Shown here one piece after another: positions 1-9,256 of a DNA stretch of 64,000 bases (within the stretch, counting starts at the first letter, position 1; the number at the start of each line of letters is the position of its first letter). This stretch comes from Aureobasidium sp. EXF-3400 (taxonomy: Eukaryota; Ascomycota; Dothideomycetes; Dothideales; Saccotheciaceae), in assembly GCA_024195585.1 (NCBI GenBank), contig SWBL01000067.1, positions 62,001-126,000 of the forward strand, given 5' to 3'. The notes beneath the pieces are model-generated. The model did not search any database. It had not been told where the DNA came from and saw nothing but the letters and a program-made list of their open reading frames with translations. The position numbers were made by a program, and so were the translations under genes.

Positions 1-724
1 GGTGTGCTACCGCTGCACCACCACGGCTTTTTTGGGTTACAAGGGACAAACTTCTCTAGAATATAAAGGTTGTGTGGTCACAGTGGTGGGAAGGGTGGTG
101 TTTGAGCAAGTTAATTTTGGGAAGCCCCCGGCTTGGCTGTCCCGTGATGCGACTGATGCCTGGAATGGTGTGCGATACATTTTCGTGCGCTGGCTATCTT
201 GACAACGTATGAAGTAGAGCCATATGGGTGTGCGTGATCCGCTCGTCTCAAAGCTCCCCAGCAATTATTCGTAGGCCATAACAAATCTGTGGTCTCTGAA
301 GGTCGTAGGGTCATGGAGTGAAGCCTGTTTGAGAGTATAATTTGAGAATCCAGCGTCGCCACAGCCAGTCAAGGGTAATACTGATATCAATGAACCATAG
401 CGAGCGTCTCACATCGAGCAACAGTTTCGAGGATAAGGCGTGGACACTTTGCTGACTAGCACATGAGATGTCGATTCAAGTGCCGCTGATAATGGGTTTC
501 CGATTTAGAGACATCGACTGCCAGGGTTAAGGCATTGATAACTGGTAAAGTGCCCATGATACATCCGGCGCCGGTCTGAGTATGCAATACATATGGTGAG
601 AGGGCTGCTGCAGTGGGACCTACCCTTGTGAGGGAAGGATGGCGAAGCACTTCAATGGATGGCAACCTTAGCCAACAGCAGGCGTCGGAGAGAATTAGGA
701 TGCGAAGCCAAGTGTATAGCGGGT
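1..724. other. Left-edge non-coding stretch
   Basis: No open frame here has convincing coding character; the frames present are under 100 codons with no recognisable domain. It lies downstream of the POP7 stop and probably holds its 3' UTR and the edge of a neighbour outside the window. Confidence 0.5.
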
Positions 725-1319
725 TCATGAGGCGGCCGAGATAAAGATCTGGATGGTGCTGGCATAGCGAATTCTGGACTCTGGAACGTCTTCCTCTTGA
801 TCCTTCATGTTCTGATCCTCATCTTGTCGGGTCTCTTCCGGGGGGACAATGTCATCAATGGCACCAACAGTACCTGTCTCAATGCGAACATTGTACTCGA
901 CTCTCTGCTGGAACCAGAGAGCGAGACTCAGTGCCTTCGCGATTGCTTTGCCTGTAGCCTTGAGGACGACCTCGTCTTGATCGTGTTTCTGAGCGGCCAT
1001 TGTGGCAGCTACACGCTCAATGTCTGTGATTTCGTCGTTGGTATGGGAGTACTTGGGTCTGTTGGAGACTTGATCGGCAGCTGATTGGGCGAGGCGTTTC
1101 TCAACTTGGGCCAGCAGCTTCTGGACACGCTTGACGGCTGACATGAAGGGTGTCTTCATAGACACATAGACGACCTTGGCGATGTCGGCGTTGGCATATT
1201 GCGATGTGATTGGAGGGCGTAGCAATGGACGTTTTTCGACTTTGTAGTCTGCACAGTGTGAGTCGAATTGAGATGCGTAGAGATTAAGAGTAGATTTCAC
1301 CTTTGGGCAGACGCGACAT
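725..1319 (-). CDS. POP7: RNase P/MRP subunit Pop7 (Rpp20-like)
   Basis: Predicted protein subunit of ribonuclease P and RNase MRP, the nuclear ribonucleoproteins that process pre-tRNA and pre-rRNA. Two exons: 1301-1319 and 725-1248, with a 52-nt intron (donor GTGAAA, acceptor TGCAG). The join gives MSRLPKD followed by YKVEKRPLLRPPI, and the spliced protein is 180 aa. The core is an Alba-like fold: residues from about 20 to 120 carry the conserved stretches YANADIAKVVYVSMKTPF, KRVQKLL and ATGKAIAKAL, followed by a second strand ending YNVRIETGTV. The C-terminal 40 residues are acidic and probably disordered. The ATG was chosen because the seven-residue first exon restores the frame exactly. 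It diverges from LIP2 with about 217 bp between the two starts, so the genes probably share a promoter region. Family assignment is by motif recognition, without a search. Confidence 0.85.
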
Positions 1320-1536
1320 CTTGCGCGGCCTCTTAGAGGCACCTTGTTCTTGTGTCATGATGTCGATGCGGCAGAGTCGCAATGAAGTCGAGAACATCAA
1401 GGTTGTGCAAGACTCAAAAAGCTGCCTCCGCATCCAAAGCCACAGCCACAGTTCAGCCACACAGCGAAGCAGCCACAAGTCATCGAGCCTTCTTCTTTCG
1501 CCAAAACATCCATCAACCGCTAACAATCCATCAAAC

Positions 1537-2229
1537 ATGTTGATGCGCCATCTGAGACTGCAAGGCATTGTGCCATATGCCAAAGCTGAGTTTCTGCAGC
1601 AAGATCTGGTCAGAAAATTTCTAGCCCACAAGGCTTCGCCTGCAACAGTCCCTGCTCCGGTACCAACCATCATCACTGCCCAATTCTCGCCCGTCTACAC
1701 GTGTGGTCGACGTGAAGTCGGCACTGTGTCTGCAGAACAGCAAAACTATTTGAAGGACAATGGCAATGCTGAATTCTACGAAGCCCTTCGCGGTGGCCAA
1801 ACCACTTTCCACGGCCCTGGTCAACTTGTTGCATATCCCATCATTGACTTGAAGACACACAACCTGTCGCCAAGGAACTACGTCTGCCTTTTGGAAAAGA
1901 CCCTCATCAAAACTTGCGCTCGCTACGGTATCAAGGCCATGACGACCGAAAATCCTGGAGTTTGGACCACCCCAGATGACAAGATATCCGCCTTGGGCGT
2001 CCACTTGCGCAGAAATATTACCAGCCACGGTATTGGTCTCAACATCAACACCGATCTCAAATGGTTCAGCCGAATCGTTGCTTGCGGTCTTGAGGGCAAG
2101 CGAACCACCAGTTTTGAGAATGAAGGTGTCCATGGCCAATCTGTTGACCGAGTCGCTGACGCTTTCGTCAACCAACTTGCCGAATCACTTCATGGCATCG
2201 ACGGCATCCAAGAAGAACTCATTGCCTAG
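1537..2229 (+). CDS. LIP2: Mitochondrial lipoyl(octanoyl) transferase
   Basis: LipB-family octanoyltransferase, which moves the octanoyl group from mitochondrial acyl-carrier protein to lipoyl domains such as the glycine-cleavage H protein. Single exon, 230 aa. Family motifs seen: TCGRREVGT, then RGGQTTFHGPGQLVAYPI (substrate-binding loop), KISALGVHLRR with the catalytic Lys, SHGIGLNIN, and RIVACGLEGKR with the catalytic Cys. The frame is open upstream to 1303, but the ATG at 1537 (MLMRHLRLQG) matches where family members begin; an upstream ATG at 1360 would add about 59 residues that could act as a mitochondrial presequence. Both starts are possible and I favour the shorter. Head-to-head with POP7. 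Confidence 0.9.
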   Translation: MLMRHLRLQGIVPYAKAEFLQQDLVRKFLAHKASPATVPAPVPTIITAQFSPVYTCGRREVGTVSAEQQNYLKDNGNAEFYEALRGGQTTFHGPGQLVAYPIIDLKTHNLSPRNYVCLLEKTLIKTCARYGIKAMTTENPGVWTTPDDKISALGVHLRRNITSHGIGLNINTDLKWFSRIVACGLEGKRTTSFENEGVHGQSVDRVADAFVNQLAESLHGIDGIQEELIA

Positions 2230-2660
2230 AGATTGATGAATAACCGCCTATCAATCTCTAATGTGGGGGTTTGGGAAGCTGTAGTTATGCTTTGGTACCG
2301 TTGAAGCATACTACCTGTAACAAACTCACTCAAGCTTAACTGGAGCTACTTTTTTCGTAGAGCTCCGCACACACGTCTTCGCCTTCTCTCTGCCATCAGA
2401 CCATATCTCTCGACTTTGGCGTTGTCTACCCATTTTCGGAGTATTTGACCTATCGACAACAATCATCATATACTGGTATACCTGCTTGCTCACACTTCCG
2501 TGGCGCCGATACGGGTCTCGCCTCGCTTAAAAGACATTTGTCGCGAGCTCTCTCTCATCAAGATGTAGAAACCAGTGTTTCAGACTCGGCAAACCCAACA
2601 GACACGGCTCAAATAGACGAACAACTACAACGTCACCACCGATCTAGCCCCGAGACATCA
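2230..2660. other. LIP2 3' flank and leader of the next gene
   Basis: No feature recognised except that the frame of the following gene is already open from 2445 without an ATG, so an additional 5' exon or a longer leader for that gene may lie here. Confidence 0.4.
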
Positions 2661-4130
2661 ATGTATCAGCATTCTCCAGAACATTCTGGCAACACGGTCC
2701 ATAATCCCGAGCATGCACCGACAGACCTAACAGCTGATGTGATGGTCCATGTCATGACTGTAGGCGACAGTGTCATTACCATCGAGACGCAGCGAGAGGA
2801 TGAGCAGCTCGAGCAACCAGCACCTAAGCGGAGGAAGAGAGGTCTCGGTCTTCGTAGGGTCAAGACAGCTCCGCCGGTCAGTCAGACCATACCCCTCCAT
2901 GGTTCCATCACCACCATCGAGTCTGTTCCTGATAGCAAACGTCTTCGGGCTTGGTCGTATCCGATGGCCAACTGGAAGAAATTCAGCTTGGTACAACGTA
3001 TGCGTCGAGGCACCGATCCCAAGGAGGCTCGTAAGGAAGCTCGCAGGGGCAAGGCTTCTTGCGAGCTGAATGCTGAGAGTCGACTCTCCAACGATGTTGA
3101 TGGTGCACAAAACTCAGCACACGAACCGTTTCATTTGGTGTCCGGTGCTCGTCAAGGATCTCCATCGCATGTAGATCTTGCTACAGATGAGATGGGCATC
3201 TCGCCGCGGACCTCGATCGACTTGGGCAACAGACCTCCTGCTTGGACACGACCTAGAGGTTCTCCAACAAAGCCTTCCACCGACTCGAACAGCCCCATTG
3301 AAGACCAAGCCAAGCGCAAAGACTCGCATTTCCACGGTGTTGTGCAAACCAAAGAGCAAGACTCTGCAGAAATGGAAGCAAATACTAAAGAGCCAACGCC
3401 CGATGAGCGACCACGTAAAAGTTCCGCATTCTTACTACACGCAATAGACTGGATCAGACAACATCGCCCCTCTCCCGTTCGTTCTTCGTCAACCTCCTCG
3501 TCGTCTTCTTACTCCCCGTTGTCATCCCCAGTTGTCCGATCAGCACGTCCCGTTCGCCATACACAAGAGATACATACCGCTCAGGCACAACCCGCTGTGA
3601 GCAGGTTATTCAAAGCATCCAGTTGCGACGAGTTATATATTCAATCGCAACTCAATCTACCTCCAGGCTTCGAAATCCCTGCCGAAGGCCAAGCCGGACC
3701 TGTTGATTGGTTGCATCGTGGTTGGGAAGAGCATTACCGTCGCTCGGCCGAATCTGCACATCGAGCTTGCCACCCGTTGGCCGCTGCACGTAGCCACCCT
3801 GCCCGAAACGAGGATCTTCAACGCTACCCTGTCCTATCTGCATGCCAGGACGGATCACAATGCAATCCAACACAACGAGTGATGTCAATACCATGCCGTC
3901 CAGAACACGCTACCCAAGCTTGGGACTTTGCAGTCGATCATAAAGGGAAGGGTCGCAGGTGTGAGGAAGATGTTGGTCAAGAAGACGGGAGAGGCAGATA
4001 TGACATCGGAGGAAACACTGGTGCAGGACACCAGACACAGAGACGTAGGAACAGCAAAGGAGCATGTGTGACCACTGTCACATTGGGCGAGTGCAATTTT
4101 GCGAGAGAGCTAGGGCAGGTTGTCGCATAA
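2661..4130 (+). CDS. Hypothetical low-complexity protein
   Basis: A 489-aa frame that I do not recognise. It is rich in Ser, Pro, Arg and Glu, with a basic patch PKRRKRGLGLRRVKTAPP near residue 60 that looks like a nuclear localisation signal. A Ser run of about 15 residues lies near position 280, and a more ordered patch around residues 320-350 contains LNLPPGFEIP and WLHRGWEEHYRR. No catalytic motif or membrane segment is visible. The same frame is open 216 bp further upstream without an ATG, so the real start may be in an unseen 5' exon. It converges on PEX12 with 125 bp between stops. The length and biased but sustained codon use support a real gene; function unknown. Confidence 0.6.
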   Translation: MYQHSPEHSGNTVHNPEHAPTDLTADVMVHVMTVGDSVITIETQREDEQLEQPAPKRRKRGLGLRRVKTAPPVSQTIPLHGSITTIESVPDSKRLRAWSYPMANWKKFSLVQRMRRGTDPKEARKEARRGKASCELNAESRLSNDVDGAQNSAHEPFHLVSGARQGSPSHVDLATDEMGISPRTSIDLGNRPPAWTRPRGSPTKPSTDSNSPIEDQAKRKDSHFHGVVQTKEQDSAEMEANTKEPTPDERPRKSSAFLLHAIDWIRQHRPSPVRSSSTSSSSSYSPLSSPVVRSARPVRHTQEIHTAQAQPAVSRLFKASSCDELYIQSQLNLPPGFEIPAEGQAGPVDWLHRGWEEHYRRSAESAHRACHPLAAARSHPARNEDLQRYPVLSACQDGSQCNPTQRVMSIPCRPEHATQAWDFAVDHKGKGRRCEEDVGQEDGRGRYDIGGNTGAGHQTQRRRNSKGACVTTVTLGECNFARELGQVVA

Positions 4131-4255
4131 GATATTATATAGATCAGAATCAAGGACAGTTGCAGGCTATTATGCTGAAGCTAATTCAATCGACACATGC
4201 ACATTCATGTCTCAAAACACTTCGTGTTGTCATATCGTACGGCTATGAGATGTAC

Positions 4256-5715
4256 TCAAACCATAACTCGCCTCAAACCACCACTGCCTCCCAACAATCT
4301 TCTCCCACTAACCGCACACCTTCCCCTACCATCCTCCCAACTTCCTTCTCTGTTTCCTCCCGACTCATCCTTCCAGCTTTCTTCCGTGTTTCCTCCTTGC
4401 ATGAAGGCTATTTGGCGTGGATGCTCGCCCTCTAGCCAGCGGAAGATGCACGTATAGCAGAATACATAGCCCGTCTGTGCTGCTGTGGGTGTTTGAATAG
4501 CTGAAAGACAGATAGGACAAGCCGAGCCTGCGACAGGAGGAACGGTGAAAATGGGAAGTTTTGTTGCTGCAGAGATTGGAGGTTTCGTCTTTTCTTTCTC
4601 GTCTTTTTCTTCCTTCTCTTCGGTCGAGGACTTTTCATCTGCTGAGGGGGTCGCAAACATCACACCGGACTTGGAAGCTGTGGTTGAAGCTGCAGCAGGT
4701 GTCTTTGGTATTCCGGAGATGGTGGGGGCAGGAAGCTCGAGTCCTTCTGCTGCTTTTCGGGACAGTTGTCTTGCGAAATCTGATGCGTGCCACCATTCTA
4801 GGAATTTGAGGGCGAAGATTGAGGTTGGAAGGAGGATTTTTAGACTTGAGAGTAAGCGTGGGTATACTGTGTGCGTCAATGTCCTGGGGCTAAACAATGA
4901 TTGCGACGTAGATGGCTTCGCGCCAGGGACCGTGGGTGCAGGAGCTGCTGCTGCGGCAATGGCTTGATAATCTGCTTGATTCATACGTCGTATCCTCGTT
5001 CCAATAAGCCAGAAGAAGGGATTGTGGTATTTGGAGGTGTCAAAGAGGTAGGCGAGGTTAAACGCCAGCAAAGCAAAGTAGTACGCAGCATTCACACTCG
5101 GGTACACTTTCCGCAAGAACCACTTGTAATAGTGGAAAATGCGTTGTCTGTAAGTCGCATTCTCCGGCAACGCATCTCCTCTGAAAGCAGGACCCAGGAT
5201 ATTGGCCGAAGCAGCATGGATATCATAATGCTCATCCAACTTTCTTTTTGTATATGGCAACATGACCATAACAGCCAAATTCTTCCACACATCTGCATTG
5301 CGCAGTTTCAAGGTCTCGCGGACTTGTTCGGGAGCTCCCAGAGCAGCTCTGGGAATCTCATGGCCTTTGGTGAGTAGCACTCGTTCTCGTTTCAGTCCGT
5401 AGAAATTTTCTGTGAAGCCGCCGCCATAGGTGCGAAGGTAGTGGCGTTCGACCAGTAACGAAAGGAAGGCGTAGAGTTCGTCAAAGGAGTTGAGGATGCG
5501 GAGGAGGTAGCGTGGGTAGCGATGTGTTGCGATGGCGAGGAGGTAGCGTAGAGATGGTGGTATGAGGGCACCTAGTTGTTGTTCGGAGAGCAATTCTGGA
5601 GGACAAGTCAGTTCATGCGATACTTCTTGATGGTTGCGACGGAGAGTGGTGGTATACCAAAGAGGGATGGTTTCTGCTCGTCGAGCCCGCTTTGCAGGTT
5701 GGTCATGAACTCCAT
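4256..5715 (-). CDS. PEX12: Peroxin-12, RING E3 subunit
   Basis: Peroxisomal membrane RING protein that with Pex2 and Pex10 forms the ubiquitin-ligase channel recycling the import receptor Pex5. Two exons: 5658-5715 and 4256-5595, with a 62-nt intron (donor GTATAC, branch CTGAC, acceptor TCCAG). Splicing gives MEFMTNLQSGLDEQ, then KPSLF joined to ELLSEQQLGAL, the usual fungal N terminus. The spliced product is 465 aa. Residues 20-300 form the membrane-embedded Pex2/Pex12 domain (for example RYLLRILNSFDELYAF and GGGFTENFYGLKRE). The C terminus has the Pex12-type degenerate RING binding a single zinc: CPIC, then FCYTC and RWLEGEHP, ending GRCAVSGRRLLGG. About 60 Glu/Lys-rich residues before the RING look like a disordered linker. 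A nearer GTATCG donor would leave a 28-nt intron, so I rejected it. Confidence 0.93.
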
Positions 5716-6342
5716 GGTCGCTGCAGTCTTGTCCTCATCCTACTCTCAGGCCGTCCGCTGTCCAAGATGGCTCTACGAGGGTCGTCGTGTTGTTCTGAGT
5801 CTTCATGCTTTCGTTCACATGCTGTTGGTGACGCGAAGGGTCCAATTCTGGGGAATGCTCCAAGGGCCGAGGTCGCTCGGTCTTGGCACTTCTCCTCGCC
5901 CGAACAACGTCTCGAGTACCACCCTGCCAACCTGCCACTCATTTTGTTACATGCACTTGATGACCTTTGTGCTTTTTACAGAGGTTTAGATGGGTCAAAG
6001 TATTGCTAAGCTTGTTAATCTTCGGAGTCAATTGTAAATGCTACTGATGCATATCTCAATGGTCTCTGCGACAACGATCTCGCTTCGAATATCCCTCGCT
6101 TCAACCCAAGTGTGTGGCTATCTTGTATGAGTCTCGTCTGACTTGAGGGTGTCTCATCCGTCCAAGCCCTCAGGGTTGTTCTGCTTCGCCTTCCTCCTCA
6201 AGTTCTTCAGCATCATCATCGTCTTCGTCCTCGACTTCATCCTCGTCGTCTCCGTCAACCCCGTTCGAGTTAGTGGTGATGGCCCTTCCTTCTTCCAAAG
6301 ACTTGGCCCCCTTGACCTTCTTCGAGCAAAGCTTCTCGTCTC
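5716..6342. other. Intergenic stretch with a shifted acidic reading frame
   Basis: Upstream of PEX12 and downstream of the next minus-strand gene. On the minus strand, from about 6346 to the stop at 6170-6172, one frame is open for about 58 codons and reads Lys-rich then strongly acidic (EEGRAITTNSNGVDGDD and a DEDDDDAEELEEEGEAEQP end). This resembles the tail of the gene stopping at 6343 but is in a different frame, suggesting a further 3' exon or a frameshift. The rest shows nothing recognisable. Confidence 0.45.
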
Positions 6343-7473
6343 TCAATCATCTCCCATCACGAGATCTTCATCTTCATCTTCGTCGATAAGTAGGAAATCC
6401 TCTGTCTTGCCCTCGCCCTTTTCCTCGTCTCCTCCAAGTTCTTCTTCGTCGCTGTCTTCAGGTTCGATGACCTTCACGGCACTCTTCTTGCCTGCCTTCG
6501 ATTTGGTAGTCTTCTTCGGGGTGTCAGATTTTTGGGGTTTGGTAGTCAGAAGTTCGAAAAGTTTGCCAAGGGGATTTTCAGGCGAGTTTGCTTCGTTGTC
6601 CTTGAAGGGAAATGTGCTCCACTTGGGCCCGTGAAGTTTGATCCTGTGCATAGGTTTGTTAGGGTCAGGATGACGCTCAAGGATGAGGCCAGGGAAACGA
6701 GCCAAGACCTTCGTGGCGGCCTTGATGTATGCATTGTGCCGATCCGCATGAATCTTGGCCTTCCCGTGGTCATCAAACGGCTCAGGCTTCATTTGGCCAA
6801 GCTGGAACAACTCGTCGAAAGATCCAAACCACTCGACGTATTGACGGAACACGGGTTTCATTCTGAGCACATCCTTGGATTTGCCAGGCTTGGGGCTGTC
6901 GAAGTGGAGTTGACTCTTCTTGCCATCGAAGCTGAGCCAGAGCTCGTCGTGACTCTCATAAGTATCGATAAAGCCGATCAAGACTCTGTGGTCGTCCCCA
7001 AGGCTGCGTAAGTACCATGGGTAGTACTCCATGTATGCGAACATCACCAAGTTGAGTTTGTGTTTCGGATCATCTTCACGAAGCTTGGCTTCCTTCACGA
7101 CCCACTCGACTTGGTCGACAGTGGGCACGAACTTGTGCTCCTTGGCTACGAGCCTCAAGTTCTCCTCTTGACCTTTATCAAGCTTGTAGTGCTCCACGAG
7201 TATCTTCACGCCTCTGTCGAGGGCTGACTGGGACAGCCTGGCTCGTTTCAAGAGGGGTTGGCCTTCGGTAACGCCTCCGATACGATCTGATTCGCTCAGA
7301 CTGGGCCTCTTGGCCGGACGCTCATCTACCAGAGCTGGATCGCCTTCACGTTTGGCCGAGAATGTGTTTGGGTTATCTTGGTCGCCAGGAGGCAATGAGA
7401 AGTTCTCGTGAATCTCAATATCCATTCTGGATTCAGGAGGCAACGCGAAGTTCTCGAACAACTGGATGTCCAT
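6343..7473 (-). CDS. Hypothetical protein with acidic C-terminal tail
   Basis: A 376-aa frame that I do not recognise. The middle, roughly residues 100-280, is well ordered and rich in aromatic residues (MFAYMEYYPWYLRSLGDDHR, FRQYVEWFGSFDELFQLGQM), suggesting a folded helical domain. The N terminus has two related short segments, MDIQLFENFALPPES and MDIEIHENFSLPPGD, an apparent internal duplication. The C terminus is Lys-rich then acidic (KKTTKSKAGKKSAVK, EDSDEEELGGDEE), as in many nuclear or chromatin-associated proteins; that role is inference. The ATG at 7473 is the first in frame. The frame is open to 7581, and an intron-like GTAAGC to CTGAC stretch near 7670-7620 on the minus strand allows another 5' exon. 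The 3' end is also uncertain because an acidic frame continues downstream in another phase. Confidence 0.6.
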   Translation of the reverse strand: MDIQLFENFALPPESRMDIEIHENFSLPPGDQDNPNTFSAKREGDPALVDERPAKRPSLSESDRIGGVTEGQPLLKRARLSQSALDRGVKILVEHYKLDKGQEENLRLVAKEHKFVPTVDQVEWVVKEAKLREDDPKHKLNLVMFAYMEYYPWYLRSLGDDHRVLIGFIDTYESHDELWLSFDGKKSQLHFDSPKPGKSKDVLRMKPVFRQYVEWFGSFDELFQLGQMKPEPFDDHGKAKIHADRHNAYIKAATKVLARFPGLILERHPDPNKPMHRIKLHGPKWSTFPFKDNEANSPENPLGKLFELLTTKPQKSDTPKKTTKSKAGKKSAVKVIEPEDSDEEELGGDEEKGEGKTEDFLLIDEDEDEDLVMGDD

Positions 7474-9256
7474 CTTCGAGGCCGAGTGTAGTCGATGTGA
7501 ATGGTTGAAAGCTTGCAGCCAGTCTTGATATTGATCTTTATGCCAGAGATCTTTGGGTCTCTGGATGTAAGGAGGCTCCAAGGGTCGTAGACTTGGAGAG
7601 CAAGGTGTTGAAAGCTTACAAGTCAGCGAAGAGAAAATGCTGTCGAAGCATTGGGGCTTACTTGGGGAATTGTCCTGGGTGCAACTTGAGGAAGGCGGAG
7701 ATCGTCGTGGTGTTTGTGCTAAAGGCTCGAGGGCTTGGAGACCGAAAGACGGCCAAGATCGTCAAGTCTTATGGTAGCCTGACGCAGTTGAGTTTGGGAG
7801 TGATGCGACGAGATAGAATGGTTATGGAGAGAGGACTTATCGAGGATGTGTTATCGGGGAAGAACAAGAGAAGAGGAGGAAGGTGTGAGAAAGACTTTAA
7901 ATACTGGCGGCTGCATGGACAGACGCGTCGAGTGAAGCAAAGTCTGATAGATCCTCACATCACTGTGTATTGTTGCGATCGAGAATTCCACCCGTTAGGA
8001 GTAACGAGACGGCTTCGAAATATTCTGTAGGGTACATAATATCTCCATCTCTTGTTCTCTTGCTTTTTGAATACATACTCTATGAACAACTCGTAAAAAG
8101 ACATAAATGTATATAGATGAGACATGTTCCAAAGAGAGCCGACGATAATCTAACTTCTCTCTGGCCAAACCCTTGTTTCTCAAAGTATTATGTCTTTGTA
8201 CTGCTTAAATACATCTGTAATCTTTAGAGGAGAGATCAAAACCCGTGTGCTTGAGTAATGCCTGGCCATGCCCCCTTGAGTATCTCCCAGAAGGCATAGC
8301 ATATTATACAGCCCTGTCAAATTGCACAAATATGGTAAGCACACAGATATGTCCGAGGAGAGTTAGCAAAGTAACAGCTCTTGTTGGAGGTCTCCTATAT
8401 TCGAATGGATTTGTGCATTTTTATAGCTTCTCTCTGAGCCTGTCATGCGGAGGGGATGACGAGATTTGCTCAGTGACCTTGCTCTTTCTGTGATACCCTC
8501 TTTGTGTTCCCGTAACAGGCTGATGTAGTTTGAACCAACTGGGTTCGTGGCAGTGCCCATGTTGAGGCGATCGAGGGGATCGTTGTGCTCGGGCTGCTCG
8601 ATGCCAGTAGGGCTGCGGATGTCCGGCTTGAGAGGGGGTGGGGGGAATATGGTCAGACGAGCCAGACGAAAAGGTCTGATGGTTCTTTTTTCTTTTGAGA
8701 TTTATGAAAAGTATAGAAGGGAAAAGAAAACGAAAACTCCGCCGTGACTTAGTGATGGCCAACGTAATGCTGCAGAGCGCTGAGAGCTAGTGTACTGCAT
8801 CAGTATCATGAGCCCATATGTATGATGCAGACAACTTACCACATGCTTTACAATTACAAGAGAAGGACGGTCAACAAATGGGCTTGGTGGTGACGAGCAC
8901 TCGCAAGTCTATGCTAATTTCCACCATTAACATATTATAGCTCGGTAGTGATGAATTTTACGGATTGACAACAGCAGGAAGCCCCGTGCGAGATGGGTCC
9001 AGGATGGAACAAGCGCTGGAGACCGTATGAATACGGGTTTGAAGTCAAGGAAAGCCTGATCACGTCTCACACATCAGCACAATGTTGGAATGATAAGAAC
9101 ACAATGCATTTTTTTCGGTTCGCAAAGGAAAAGACAAAGGTATCTTGGGAAAGCAAGAAACGCTCGGTCGCTAATGGAAATAACCAACGCCATGCACAAA
9201 TGTATACCCGTCCAGTCATCAACAGCATAAGCAACGTCTAGGCGGCCTCGATCGTC
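7474..9256. other. Long intergenic stretch
   Basis: About 1.8 kb with no convincing gene on either strand. The part nearest 7500-7900, read on the minus strand, is pyrimidine-rich and could be leader or an extra 5' exon of the preceding gene. A plus-strand open frame at 7593-8030 has no homology I recognise and is probably antisense noise. The segment from 8030 to 8450 is relatively AT-rich. Confidence 0.45.

Noticed and set aside
5596..5623. 28-nt intron in PEX12 using the GTATCG donor
   Set aside because: Too short for a fungal spliceosomal intron; the 62-nt alternative restores the conserved KPSLFELLSEQ.
7593..8030. 145-codon plus-strand frame beside the acidic hypothetical gene
   Set aside because: No domain; the opposite strand here looks like leader or a 5' exon of the minus-strand gene.
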